A DNA stretch of 64,000 nt, from positions 183,120-247,119 of the forward strand of contig VCMS01000062.1 in assembly GCA_022539475.1 (NCBI GenBank), in the 5' to 3' direction. Below, one piece after another: positions 20,041 to 30,988 of this stretch; the first letter of the stretch is position 1; each line of letters begins with the position of its first letter. Source of the DNA: Gracilaria domingensis. Lineage: Eukaryota; Rhodophyta; Florideophyceae; Gracilariales; Gracilariaceae. Position numbers and translations under genes: made by a program. The notes under the pieces were generated by a model, which was not told the origin of the DNA, made no database searches, and saw nothing but the letters and a program-made list of their open reading frames with translations.

Positions 20041-23000
20041 ATGGCGCTTCTTCAGCAGCTACCGCTCATCCTCTGCAGTCTGTACTTTGGTGCTCGCCTC
20101 CTGACCGCTGACCCATTCATTCCGCGATCTACGACCACCCGCTTTCCTACCGTGTCTGCCCTTGTCTTTCTCATCCCGATACCGCTGCTCCCCTTTCTCC
20201 CCCACGTCTTACTCACTTCCTATGGTGACCGATTCTTCCTCTTGCTCTCCTACGCTCTAGCTTCTTGTCTGGCCCTCAGACATGCGTTCTCGGAGCCGCA
20301 CCTATCCCAGCTCTATCCATTCGCAGCTCATGCCTATCCTCGTCTGCTTCTATGGCGTGTTGACATTGCGCTGTATCTGCTCTTTCTCCCTATCGTCGCC
20401 TTGTATCAACAAGCCTCTCTGCTCACTTTGATCTTCTGCACCGCCACTGCGATAACCACCACCGCAATATTTCTCTTCGAGCTTGTGCGCCGCTCTCAGA
20501 GCCCGCTCCCACACCAGCTCTTTGCGCTTGCGTTCCAGCCAGTCTCGTCAACGTCTACCGTCCAAAATGCGCCGCCGACGGTCCGCGATACTTCGGCGCT
20601 ATCACTTCTCTCGTTTAACTGGGTTACCGACATCGTTGTCACCGGCCGTTCACGTCCTCTTGAATTTCCCGATATCATCCCCATTTCTGAACGCTTTAAC
20701 TGTCACACATCCGGCAAACGCCGTTTTTCACCAATGTGGCGCGCAGAGTTGGAACGGCCGCACCCACGACTACTCAGAGCTCTGTTCCGTGCGTTTGGTG
20801 CAAGATTCATGTCGGGCGGATGTTTGAAGCTTGTCAACGATGTCTTCTTGTTCGTGTCACCCATGTTGCTCAGATCTGTAAGTGCATATCTCATGTTCTT
20901 CAAGGAGTTGCTAAATATTCTTATTGGATGTACTAACATTTTAATTCGTCTTCGCTTAGATCATTTCACATCTTCAACATCGCTCTCAAGGTCACGAGAC
21001 TTCGTTGCGGGGCTTCCTCCTAGCTTGCGCTATGTTTGGTTCTTATTTCTCTCAACTTCTTGTGTTTAATCAATACTTTAACATCATGTCCACGATGCAG
21101 GCCCTTCTACGCGGTGCGATTGTAAGTGCAGTTTTTGAGAAAAGTTGCCGTCTTTCACCGGAAAGTCGATCCCTGTACACCTCAGGTCAGATTCAGAATT
21201 TGATGTCAAATGATTCTCGTATGGTTGCGGATGTGGTACTCTATCTTCACATGATATGGAGTTCTGTCGAACAGATAACCGTGGCCATGATCCTGCTTGT
21301 GCAGCTCTTGGGATGGGGCCCGACAATGGCAGGCGTCTTGTTCATCATGTGCAGCATGCTCATTCAGTCAAAACTGGTGGGCACCATTAAGAGTTACAGA
21401 GAGATTACGAGTGCCCGAACTGATGAACGTGTGAAATTTGTCGCGGAAGCCATCAAGGGAATCAAATTGGTCAAACTCTATGCCTGGGAGCTTTCTTTCG
21501 TTAAGCGTATTCTTGATGCCAGAACAAAGGAGCTTGAGGTTCTTCGAAAGATGGCGATTCTAGATGGTTGGAACAACGTTCTTGTATTTAGTCTGCCCAC
21601 GATTCTGACGATCATCGTTTTCACCGCGTATGCACTTTTCGCCCAGGGACTCGATGCTGCAGTCGTTTTTCCGGCAATCGCTCTCTTTAATGTAATCAGG
21701 CCGTCGCTCATGTTTCTGCCGAACATTCTCATTAGCACAGCCCGTGCTGCAGCGTCCTTGAACAGGCTTCGCAACTTTCTGGTTTGCGAGGAGCTCATTC
21801 CCCTTCATGAGGGTGACAATGCCATGGACCGAGATTTCCTGGAGTACAATAAGGTCGACCTTGCGGCTTCGAATGCTTCTTTTACATGGGATCCTTCCAT
21901 TTCGCGAGCTTGTCCGACGCTCTCTGGTGTCACTTTTTGGATTCCCGAGGGCATGCTGGTCGCTGTTGTGGGGCCAACCGGCGGCGGGAAAAGCACTCTC
22001 TTGGCGGGACTGTTGGGTGAAGTGCCTATAATTGATGGGGAAGCTGGTGTCCGACAAGGTCGTTCCATCTCGTTTTGCGACCAAGTGCCGTTTATTCAAA
22101 ACGCGACCGTGAGGGACAACATCTTGTTTGGCAAGCCATACGACGAGGCCTCCTATCGAACCGCAATTCGAGTGTGCAGCCTTCTTTCAGACCTGAAAAT
22201 TCTTCCGGCGGGTGATCTTACCGAAATTGGTGGGAGGGGTGTTAACTTGTCGGGGGGGCAACGTGCTAGGGTCGCGTTAGCAAGAGCAGTGTATGCTCGT
22301 TCCGACATCTGCTTTCTTGATGATCCGTTATGCGCAGTCGACGCTCATGTCGGAAAGTCAATATTCCAGGACTGCATCGTTTCTGAACTCCGAGGAACAA
22401 CGAGAGTTCTGACTACAAATCAGATTCACTACGCAGCGGCGCCAGAAGTTGATATAGTTATTGTCGTCAAGAACGGCACTGTGGTTGAAGCCGGGCCGCG
22501 CAAAGAGCTTCTTTCTTTGGACAGCGAATTCTCTCGTATGGTTAAGGCAGCTGGGGAAGTAGGCGCTTCATCAGAATCTGTTCAACCTAGGGATGTCGAG
22601 TCTCGTCATCGGCAAAGACAAAAAATTGAAGCAGAAGAACTCGACATTCAACAAACCATAGTCGCTGCTGAGAAGTCTGTAGCTGAAGCGAATGATAAGA
22701 CGCCTATCACTGACTCTGACGGGATGGCAGACTACGGCGCAATTGAAGCGGGAAAGCTCACAAAGAAAGAGTCCAAACACAAAGGCCGTGTGAAGCTCAA
22801 ACACTACAGGACATATCTGAGTGGGATGGGAATGAAATCATGGGTACCGGTCGTGCTTATATGTGGACTCGGGACACAGGCAATGAGCCTATGTGTGAAT
22901 ATATGGCTCAGTGACTGGAGCGATCAGAAAACAAGCAACGACACCCTTTTCCGCCTTCTCGTCTTCTTTATTTTCGGTTTCTTCACGATACTGATCACTG

Positions 23001-25135
23001 GTATCGGATCATTTTCCCTTCGATTTGGTTCTATCCGTGCTTCTGTTCGTCTTCATGAGAAGATACTGCTGTCTGTATTTGGTGCACCAAGCTCATTTTT
23101 CAACTCGACCCCAGATGGTCGGCTCGTTAACAGGTTCAACTCTGATATGGATAAGATTGATTCTTCGCTCGCCCCTACTTTGCAGTCCTTGCTGCGTCTG
23201 ACCTTTAACCTCGTGTTTACACTGGGGCTCATACTATGGGCGACACCGCTGTTTATCTTAGCCATGATTCCCATCGCTGCCGTCTGCCTTTACGTGCAAG
23301 AATTCTATCGGAAGACAAGTGTGGACTTGCGCCGTCTTGAAGCCCTTGCTAGAAGCCCGCTGTATTCGCATTTCAGTGAAACTCTGGACGGAGTGGTGAC
23401 GATTCGTGCGTTTGGCGACGTACCGCGGACGACCATGATTAACAGCCAATACACGGATGCGCTCGTCCAAACAACCTATGCATCAACATATGCCAACAGA
23501 TGGCTCTCTGTTCGCCTGGAAGGGCTTGGGACGATTTTGATCTTCAGTGCTACATTACTCGCAGTTTTGACACCACCGGGCAAGGTTTCCGCGAGTATGA
23601 TTGGTTTGGTGCTATCTTATACTATGCAAATCTTGGGTGTTATGACTTGGAGTGTCAGACAGTTCACCGAGACGGAGTCGCAACTGAGCGCGGTGGAGCG
23701 AGTTGCAGAGTATTCTGAACCTCCATTCCCACAAGAGGAGAAAGGAGGACTGGAACTGTTTATGAGAGAACAGAGTCGAAACTCGCAGACCATTTCGAGA
23801 AATGAATCCACAGGACTCATTTCGAAGGAGACGGCCAACAACTTAGCCCAAAGCTTAACTCCGCACAGATCCCACTGGCCGCGACGGGGGAAGATTGAGT
23901 TTAAAGAAGTTGAAATGAGGTATCGCGAGGATTTGAACCCGGCCTTGAGGAAAGTTTCATTCACTGTTGAGCCCGGAGAACACGTGGGTATCGTTGGTAG
24001 GACTGGTGCAGGCAAGAGCTCTGCTATTCAGTCTTTGTTCAGACTATATGAGCTCAACAAGGGTGAGATTGTTGTTGACAACGTTGACATATCATCAATG
24101 CGCTTATTCGATTTGCGCTCGGCCCTGGGAATCATTCCACAAGAACCCGTTTGTTTTTCTGGGACTATTCGATCAAATCTGGATATGTTTGCTGAGCATT
24201 CCGAGAGGGACGTTCAGAAAGCCTTTGACGCATGTGGGCTCCAAGACACCATGAAGACGAAAGTCAACTTGGACTTTGAAGTCGCTGAGAATGGATCAAA
24301 TCTGAGCGTCGGGCAACGTCAATTGCTTTGCTTGGGTAGGGCCCTACTAAAGGACAGTCAAGTCCTCGTCCTTGACGAAGCTACTTCAAGTGTATCGAAT
24401 GCCACTGACGAAAAGATACAGGAAACGCTTCGAGATGAAATGGGTCATTGTACGATTCTAACTGTTGCGCATCGTCTACACACTGTGATGCGAAACGATA
24501 AGATCATAGTGATGGATCGCGGACGAGTAGCCGAGATAGGCTCTCCGAGGGAGCTGCTAAGTCGACCTTCTCGTCTTAGCGACCTGGTGAATGAAACCGG
24601 ACCAGCAACGGCAGCACATCTGCGTTATCTTGCCTCTTTGCCTCGGTATGAAAAGGATCACGGTTTCAAGAAGAATACGAACGTGGACCTCGAAATGCAG
24701 CCGAATGGGAAAGATAGCCATTTATTGCACCTTTCGCCAGTTCTCGAAAGCAACAAGAATCTTCGCGAGAATGTCCGGGCAGCATTTTTGGAGTTGAGAA
24801 AGGCCCTCACAGAGTACGACTCCAAAGATTGGAAAGAGGAGTTGATGGACTCAAACATTGAGGAATCGCACTGGAAAGCCAACTTGAAGGCTATGGTGTC
24901 GAAGCTTGCAATGCTCGCCAATGGTTTATCTATCGATGGAATGGACGAGTTGCATCGCAGCACTTCTAGTTTTGGTACAGGTATCCCTGCGCGCTCTGTG
25001 GACTTTATAGCCGAAGCAATTCAAGGCGATTCTCGCGTTGACATGCCTATGCGCTCTGAAAGAAGCTCTCCTGCTGATTCGGACTCTTCTACTGAATTCG
25101 TTCATGTACAAAATGGCGACAAAGATCCGCAATGA
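20041..25135 (+). CDS. ABCC: ABC transporter, ABCC/MRP subfamily, two exons
   Basis: Exons are 20041-20877 and 20960-25135. The 82-nt intron has donor GTAAGT, a perfect TACTAAC branch point and a TTAG acceptor; splicing gives 1670 residues. Five hydrophobic segments in the first 190 residues form a TMD0, and the linker holds SLLSFNWVTDIV, typical of MRPs. TMD1 follows, then NBD1 (Walker A GPTGGGKST near 615; LSGGQRARVALARA; FLDDPLCAVDAH). TMD2 comes next, then NBD2 (GRTGAGKSS near 1290; LSVGQRQLLCLGRA; LDEATSS). NBD1 has Asp after Walker B in place of the catalytic Glu, as usual in ABCCs. NBD2 reads SVSNATD where the D-loop normally has SVD, which is unusual. The family exports organic anions and glutathione conjugates, often into the vacuole. 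An acidic, Ser-rich tail follows NBD2. Confidence 0.93.
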
Positions 25136-26011
25136 AGATTGAAGAGTTTGATTTTCCAGCAGTTAGATTGAGTTCTTCTTTAACGTTTCGGTGATGAGCG
25201 GCGGGGTTTTTATCCTCGCGCAGGTCATTTGCCTCTAGATGCCTTGGTCGTCCGCCGACATTTGCAAGAATAAGCATTCCCCCTATCCCTCCCCCTTTCC
25301 GTCCTCTTTGTTTGTAACACGCAAGGTTGTACATGTAAATGTTTCTCTCTTTATACAGGCACACGCGCTGTGTGTCGGCCTGTGAAGAAATTCCTCTTAT
25401 TCGTGTCTGTCTTTGTTGATCAGTCAACGCGGTCTCTTGTGGCAGAGAAGATGCACAAGCTCCAGCTCTGCAGAGTCAAAGAAATTGAGAGTTTGGTGGT
25501 GGGCTTTAGCGTCAGACCTTAGTCTGACTAGCGTCCTACTACGGCAGTGCATAAAATAGCGTTGATAAACCACCAGGACCACAGCCATGCCCTGCGATCC
25601 AGCGAGCGTTAGTACTGTCTGTGTTTGCCTGCTGACTCTTTGGGGATACATGTCCAGACTCTTTAGAGATACATGTGCAGGCAGCCTCGAAATGCGTATA
25701 CTTCAGATTTCTTATACACGAGTTAATCAGGAAGAAGAAACAAAGCACGAAGAGAATTGCTCTTTATAATAAGACTATGGTACGAAGTAGAAGGCTACCG
25801 TGTACAATTCTGATCTCAACGCAGTGAGACTTGTGTAGTTATTGCTCTAAATACCCTTGAATAAGAATATTCAAGAGTATCAACAACATAGAAACAAAAT
25901 AAACAAGAGGAAAATAACGAGAGTCCTGCGCGGCGCAGGAGAAAGGGGACCAAACGAAGCATCTGTTCCTCGCGACACAAAACAAAATGCTAACACGGAA
26001 TCATTCAGTTT
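25136..26011. other. Convergent 3' spacer between ABCC and OSBP
   Basis: This 876-bp AT-richer stretch holds the 3' ends of two convergent genes. I see no gene, and no repeat beyond short AT-rich runs. Confidence 0.45.
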
Positions 26012-27229
26012 CTAAAAGATATCTGGGCTTCGGTCAGGCCATATGCCAGTTGCGTCTCTCTTTCGACGAAAGTACTGCCGGCCATACTTCCACTCTTTGC
26101 GACCAGTGGACGGTTCGTGGCGCAACTCAAACCACTGAGGCTGGAGGAGCTTGTTCTCTCTTTCACTGGCTTGCCTTCTGGCCCTCTGCGCGTCCTCCAG
26201 TCGCGCCTTTTCGGAGCTGGCCAGCTTATGGTCGCCTTTCTCAAGCGCCCTTTGGTCCGGACGGCGTCGAGAATCAGTCTTGGGAACAGACGCAGCTTCG
26301 TCAGACTCCAGAGGCGCATTGAGGGACCATGCCCATGCCGTGAAGCTGCTCGAAGCTGTGTGCGATGACGGGGGCTTTGGGGACATTCTCCACACCTCGC
26401 TGCCATCGACCACGGCGTGCGATGTCCAGTTTGCAACGATCTTGTGTAACGGCTTCCTGCTCCTGTCCGCGGCGGAAAATACGGAGCCGACTGTGTTGCC
26501 AAGGCCCTTGCCTTCGCGGAAGGGCCCGGTGCAAGCACGTTTCATATGCAGGGAAGCAACAAAGTGGGAGTTTCGAATGGTGACATGACCGGCAATGTCA
26601 ATCCACATGTTGCCGAAAAACAGGTTGTTGATGAAGGTGTGCGGCTTGTCATACATGAAGTGGTCGCCGTCGTCAAAGTGGATGTGGACGGTCCCGTCCG
26701 GCCAGGCCTCCATAGCATTGACCAAGAACTTGTTCTTGACACGATGAGCAGTATGATAAGTCCAGCCGTTGCCAGCGGCAAACACGGCCGACATGGGCGG
26801 GTGGTGCGAAACCTGCTCGGCAACAAGCGCAAGGCCTCGCTCCGGCAGCAGCAGCTCAAAGGTCTCGCCAAGCAGCGGGTTAAACGGCTTGGACGTGCGC
26901 TGCGCCGTGGACGAAAACTGACTGACGACAAAGGCGGCCACCAACGCGGCGCGGCGCGAGGTGCGCGCATACTGCGGCTGCGCGGCGGCATCCAGCAGCC
27001 GATGGTACTCGACGTCCTCCGCCAGCCGCTGCAGGAACGAAAGCGGCTCGTTGAACTGGACGGGAATGGTCATGCGGGTGATGTCCTTGGACACGGCATC
27101 CTTGAGAACGGCGAACAGGTTGGGCTTGCTGGGCGGCGGCACGACGCGCGTGGGCGGGAGCGGGGCGCGGGACGGCGACGGCGCCAGCGCCGACGGCGAG
27201 AGGTCGTCGTCGAAGGCGGACTCGGTCAT
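26012..27229 (-). CDS. Oxysterol-binding protein related lipid-transfer protein (ORP/Osh)
   Basis: The 405-residue protein has a Pro/Ser-rich leader of about 35 residues and then the ORD fold. A lid-like segment (about 36-60) precedes KPFNPLLGETFE (114-125). The family signature EQVSHHPP (138-145) holds the His pair that binds phosphoinositide. The C-terminal half has NWTS and the final W-E-W-YG pattern (KEWKYGRQYF). There is no PH domain, ankyrin repeat or FFAT motif, so it is a short ORP like yeast Osh4. Known members exchange sterol or phosphatidylserine for PI4P at membrane contacts. The Lys/Glu-rich helix near 330-370 is usual for the family. The gene is divergent with the Hc1-like gene across a GC island. 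Confidence 0.92.
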   Translation of the reverse strand: MTESAFDDDLSPSALAPSPSRAPLPPTRVVPPPSKPNLFAVLKDAVSKDITRMTIPVQFNEPLSFLQRLAEDVEYHRLLDAAAQPQYARTSRRAALVAAFVVSQFSSTAQRTSKPFNPLLGETFELLLPERGLALVAEQVSHHPPMSAVFAAGNGWTYHTAHRVKNKFLVNAMEAWPDGTVHIHFDDGDHFMYDKPHTFINNLFFGNMWIDIAGHVTIRNSHFVASLHMKRACTGPFREGKGLGNTVGSVFSAADRSRKPLHKIVANWTSHAVVDGSEVWRMSPKPPSSHTASSSFTAWAWSLNAPLESDEAASVPKTDSRRRPDQRALEKGDHKLASSEKARLEDAQRARRQASERENKLLQPQWFELRHEPSTGRKEWKYGRQYFRRKRDATGIWPDRSPDIF

Positions 27230-28203
27230 CGCTGCTCCGCGCGCGCGCGGTTGCTCGGCGGACGGGCTCGGGCGGCGGGGAGTCGGTGCTCGTGCGCAGC
27301 AATGCCGCGCGCGGCGCTTTCACCGCGCGCGTCGACGTGGCACGCACGCACGCGCTGCACCGCCATCTCGCAGAGTCCATCGCCGCGCGCATCATCCTCG
27401 CGCGCGCGCCCCGCAAGCGCCCCCACGCCGGCCGCGTGGCGGGCGTGCGCACGCGTCCACGCCGGCCGCGTGGCGAGGCCCACGCGTCCACGCCGGCCGC
27501 GTGGACCCGTGCGCGCGCCGCGCCCACGGGTCCACGCGGCGCGCGGCGGCGCGCCGCGTCGCGCGAGCAGCGCGCCGCGCGCCGATTTTGGCGCGCGGCT
27601 GCGCGCGGCGCGGCGCAGGGGGGGGGCCCGCGGCGCGCGCTTTGCGCGGAGGCGCTCAAAGCGCGCGCCGCAGCGGCGGCGGCGGCGGGCCGTTTTCCCT
27701 ACACAGCGTCGCCTGCCGCCCAAGTAGCGAAATTGCCGCGTCGCAGTACGCCGCTCCCCCCGCGCACCCGCTGCGTTCTCGCCGCGTTGTCCGGTACGTT
27801 GTGCTTTGAAATAAAACGCGCGCGTGCGCCGCCCGCGCGCGCGCCTGCCGCCGCGCCGCCCCCCCCCGCGCACACCCCCCGCGGCGTGCCCGCCGCGCCT
27901 CCGTCCGCGTTGCGCCTGCTGCTGACCGCCTTGTTCCTGTGTGCCCTTCCTGTGCTCTGCTGTGCTTGCGCCGCGCCTCCCCCCGCCATGCGCAGACGTT
28001 CACCGCCCTGACTTGTCGCCCGGCTCTGTCCGACCACCCGCCGCCCGTCTCGCTCTTCGTCGCGCCCCGCGCACGCCGCCCGTCGCCCGCTCTCTGTCGT
28101 GCCGCTCTTCGCGTCACCGTGTGTCGCACCCGCCCGCCCTCAGCCTCTGCTTGTTCCGCGTCGCGCCCACACGCGCCTCGTCCGTCGAAACAGTCATCTC
28201 GCC
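27230..28203. promoter_or_regulatory. GC island between the OSBP and Hc1-like genes
   Basis: This 974-bp region has extremely high GC content over 27,240-27,700, many CGCG runs and a triple repeat (annotated separately). It is a bidirectional promoter for two divergent genes. The Hc1-proximal 350 bp are pyrimidine-rich on the plus strand and probably form its 5' UTR. Long Arg-rich frames on both strands are base-composition artefacts. Confidence 0.5.
27423..27504. repeat. Three copies of a near-palindromic 17-mer in a promoter island
   Basis: The sequence CCACGCCGGCCGCGTGG occurs at 27423-27439, 27457-27473 and 27488-27504, spaced 34 and 31 bp start to start. Each copy is an imperfect dyad with CCACG at one end and CGTGG at the other, as expected of a dimeric factor site. 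Function is inferred only from position. Confidence 0.6.
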
Positions 28204-28398
28204 ATGGAAAAGCTGCAGCAGCTCAAGGAGGTCATGGACGCCGTGTCCAAGGACAGCACCAAGTTCTTCGAGAAGGGCAACAAGGCTGCCGGCACCCGCG
28301 CCCGCAAGAACCTGCAGGAGCTCAAAAAGCTTGCGCAGGAGTTGCGCGTCGCAATACAGGACACCAAGGCCAATATGGCCAACCCTGTCGCTGAGTGA
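28204..28398 (+). CDS. Bacterial-type histone H1-like protein Hc1, 64 residues
   Basis: The 64-residue protein has the pattern of the bacterial Hc1 family (Pfam PF07432 as I recall). A first helix (residues 1-22) leads to EKGNKAAGTRARK (23-35) and a second helix LQELKKLAQELRVAIQ. The GNKAAGTRxRK turn and LAQEIR-like helix match Bacteroidetes-type proteins of about 60 residues much better than any eukaryotic linker histone I know. Bacterial members bind and compact DNA. The ATG at 28204 has a Kozak-like context, and the in-frame DNA upstream has no ATG. The stop overlaps a possible donor (GTGAGT), so a spliced form with a slightly different C terminus is conceivable. No obvious targeting peptide is seen, so nucleus or cytosol are both possible. 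The gene is divergent with OSBP. Confidence 0.78.
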   Translation: MEKLQQLKEVMDAVSKDSTKFFEKGNKAAGTRARKNLQELKKLAQELRVAIQDTKANMANPVAE

Positions 28399-29769
28399 GT
28401 GTGTGCCCGTCCTCTGCCGTCTCACAGCCGTGTGTGCTCCCTCGTCTCGCCATCCTTCTCTTCTGCTTGTCTACCATGTACTCTTCTTTCCCCCCACTCC
28501 CTTTCGTCCCCGTCTCTTCTGTGCTCTTCACTGAGCTGAGTCGTTGCATCTTGAGTCGAGATGGTTAGCAGCACACTTGTTAGTCTGCGTACAGCCCCGG
28601 CTGAGTAAAAAAATAATGCTCCTGTTCGTGCATGCAAAACACTGTTTCATCTCCATCCCATTTCGTTTCGTTCTTCTCGCCCGTTGCTTTTTTCCTCCTC
28701 CATGCCCAAATTCTTTCTGCATGTCGTCCATCTGCCCTGCCGCCTATTGACGTGGCGCTCACGAGTCCCATTACGACAACAAACTCTCGTAGTTGCGGCT
28801 CCAAACTCTCGAGCAATCCCATGCCAAAACAGCCCCAGAACACCCATCTTCTTGCTCTTGAGACCATGTCTTATTGGTTTTTCTTCCAGCAACGATTGGC
28901 CGCCGTTCGGTCCGCCCTTTAACCTGATTCATTGCTCGGGAAAGCCTTCAGCACCACCATTCGCACGCAATAGCTGGCAGAGGAAAGGAAAACTGCTTGA
29001 CAGTCCCCATTTCGCACTTTGCCACATCACGATACATGGCGTAGATCAACTTGCTCAACTCGAAACAGCTTCCTCACCGCTATGCCTTGCTTCCCAATCG
29101 AAAACGAACATGAACAGCATGTCGACTGCACACTGACATAAAATAGGAGCTTGCTCCGTTCAGAAGTGTCCCAGTCGTGAATTGTGCTGAACAGTGACAC
29201 CAGTTTACTCACAGCTCAGCATGACGGGGCCCGCCGTCGTGAAATAGAGTGCGCAGCCAGTGGCCACAGGTTGTTGTGAGCCAACTGCACCAGAAGTGCC
29301 TGTTTGCCCGGAAGCCAAGTTTCTCGCTCATGGTGCCATATCACCCGTTTTTGGCGAAGTGCGGAAAACGACTGTCATACATATCGACATCGGTCTTCGT
29401 TGCAATGCCATCATTCGCGACATCAAACGTTCCCATTTTCTACCAATTTTTTCTGCCTTCTTGCTCCCACCGCAGCTTGCTTGAGCAAAGAAGCAGTCAA
29501 CATGCGCATTCAGAGAAAGAGCAGGCGAGCAAATCGATGAGATTTCATAGGTGCAGGATGGGACGATTGGTAAACTAAGAAAAACAAAGCGAGAGAGAGA
29601 GAGATGGAGTGCTAAAAAAAAGTGAGAGCAGTGGGAGTGATACCAAGTGCTTCTAAGAGTTGCATAGTCCGGGATCTCTAAACAACTCAAAGACAACACT
29701 ACTGCCAACTTCAGCTCGTCTAAAGAAGCGTTGCATAAAAAGACTAATGGCATTAACGGATGAAAGCAT
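28399..29769. other. 1.4 kb convergent spacer
   Basis: This lies between the stops of the Hc1-like gene and mL46. The part after 28400 is pyrimidine-rich and may be the Hc1 3' UTR or an intron. A short (GA)n run is at about 29592. No supported gene is present. Confidence 0.4.
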
Positions 29770-30630
29770 TTACAATTCCGTTCTATCAGATGGATGTATT
29801 GTAGGACCATTGCCCACCAGTATGGGTTTGATAGATGCATAGTACTCATGACCCAGCAGTTCAGGCAGCTCACAATCTCTTGCCCACATATAATCCTCGC
29901 AGTTGCGAGTAGGACTTACGTCGCCAGATAAAAGCATTACACGATAAAAAAAGATCTTGACGCCGTATACGTCGTGCTTCTGTTGATATGAAGGAGGATA
30001 AACATGTTCCAAATGAGAGGCTGGGGAATACGAAATGACATGAAAAACAGGACGCGACGCAGGCACAGTGACGCTCTTCAACGCGCTCTCCGCAAACTCC
30101 TTCATAGTCACATCATCTTTGGACGCCAGCACCTGCGGAAACTGCATATTGGGGGAGTTGCCAGTACGTCGAATCACAAAGTACAACCGTTCTTTCAGCG
30201 CACGGTCCAGGGATTTTTGGTCATTCGTCCTATCAGCCTCGGTCACTCTCGGCGCCGGCCGGTATTTATCCGCAACTGGATCATCAAAAACCGGCTCAGT
30301 ACGACCTTCAACGCGGTCCTTCTCCGTCAAAAACAAATGCGCCGGAATGGGGCGAGCGCGCTTCTGCTGGTCGATGAAGCGACCTAACCGATATTCATAC
30401 TCGAACTTGTGTGGATCGGGGGTGACGACCGGGTAGCGCTCGAGAACGGCGGCTGCGGCCAGCCGCCAGCCGTGCTTGAAGTTGGCGGCCGGATCGGGAC
30501 CCTCCTTCGGCAGACGGTCGAGCCCGCGCTTGACCTTCTTCAGCACATGCTGTTCGATGGACTTGACGCTGTTGTGCAGGCTTCTGGCGTGCAGGTTTGT
30601 GCACGCGCACCAGCCGAGCGCGCGCTGCAT
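29770..30630 (-). CDS. MRPL46: Mitochondrial large-subunit ribosomal protein mL46
   Basis: The 286-residue protein begins with a mitochondrial-type presequence (basic, Leu/Ala/Cys-rich, ending near LHNS). The body shows YPVVTPDPHKFEYEY, where MRPL46 proteins have their conserved N-terminal block. It continues with PRVTEADRTNDQKSLDRAL, close to the ITEADEKNDRTSLNRKL segment I recall from human MRPL46. A NUDIX-like fold follows (MQFPQV; KIFFYRVMLLSGDVSP). MRPL46 sits at the central protuberance of the mitoribosome and does not hydrolyse nucleotides. The first ATG of the frame is at 30630; codons upstream lack an ATG. The gene is divergent with the RmlD-like gene. Confidence 0.85.
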   Translation of the reverse strand: MQRALGWCACTNLHARSLHNSVKSIEQHVLKKVKRGLDRLPKEGPDPAANFKHGWRLAAAAVLERYPVVTPDPHKFEYEYRLGRFIDQQKRARPIPAHLFLTEKDRVEGRTEPVFDDPVADKYRPAPRVTEADRTNDQKSLDRALKERLYFVIRRTGNSPNMQFPQVLASKDDVTMKEFAESALKSVTVPASRPVFHVISYSPASHLEHVYPPSYQQKHDVYGVKIFFYRVMLLSGDVSPTRNCEDYMWARDCELPELLGHEYYASIKPILVGNGPTIHPSDRTEL

Positions 30631-30988
30631 TGCTCGCGGCGACGGCGTCCAGCGCGCGCGCACGTCGCGGGCGGTGACGGAGTGCGGCTGGGAACGGAAG
30701 CGACGTATCGCGTGGGTGGTGGATGCGGATCGGCTCTACGCGGCGAGGCACAAAATGCGTACAGGTATGGCGACGTGGCCGCGCTTTTCACGCGAAGATC
30801 AATTTTCAAATTGCGCTGCCCGAACGGGGGGCGTGTACTGTAAGTCGCGGAATCACGCTGTCAGGCACGGCGGCCGGCTATCCATCGAAGGATCGAAGGG
30901 TGCCAAAGGCGGGTAGAGCCGCTCTAGTAGAGCGCCGCGCGCGCGCCGTCTGCACCTCGGCGAGCAGAAAGCCGCACCGCGCAAAGCC
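30631..30988. promoter_or_regulatory. Bidirectional promoter between mL46 and the RmlD-like gene
   Basis: These 358 bp of GC-rich DNA separate two divergent start codons. No TATA box is seen. Confidence 0.45.

Noticed and set aside
27240-27870. Arg-rich proteins of 200-260 residues in the OSBP/Hc1 island
   Set aside because: Base-composition artefacts in a region with CGCG runs; overlapping on both strands.
30631-30663. 11-codon N-terminal extension of mL46
   Set aside because: It begins with GTG rather than ATG; the ATG at 30630 starts a good mitochondrial presequence.
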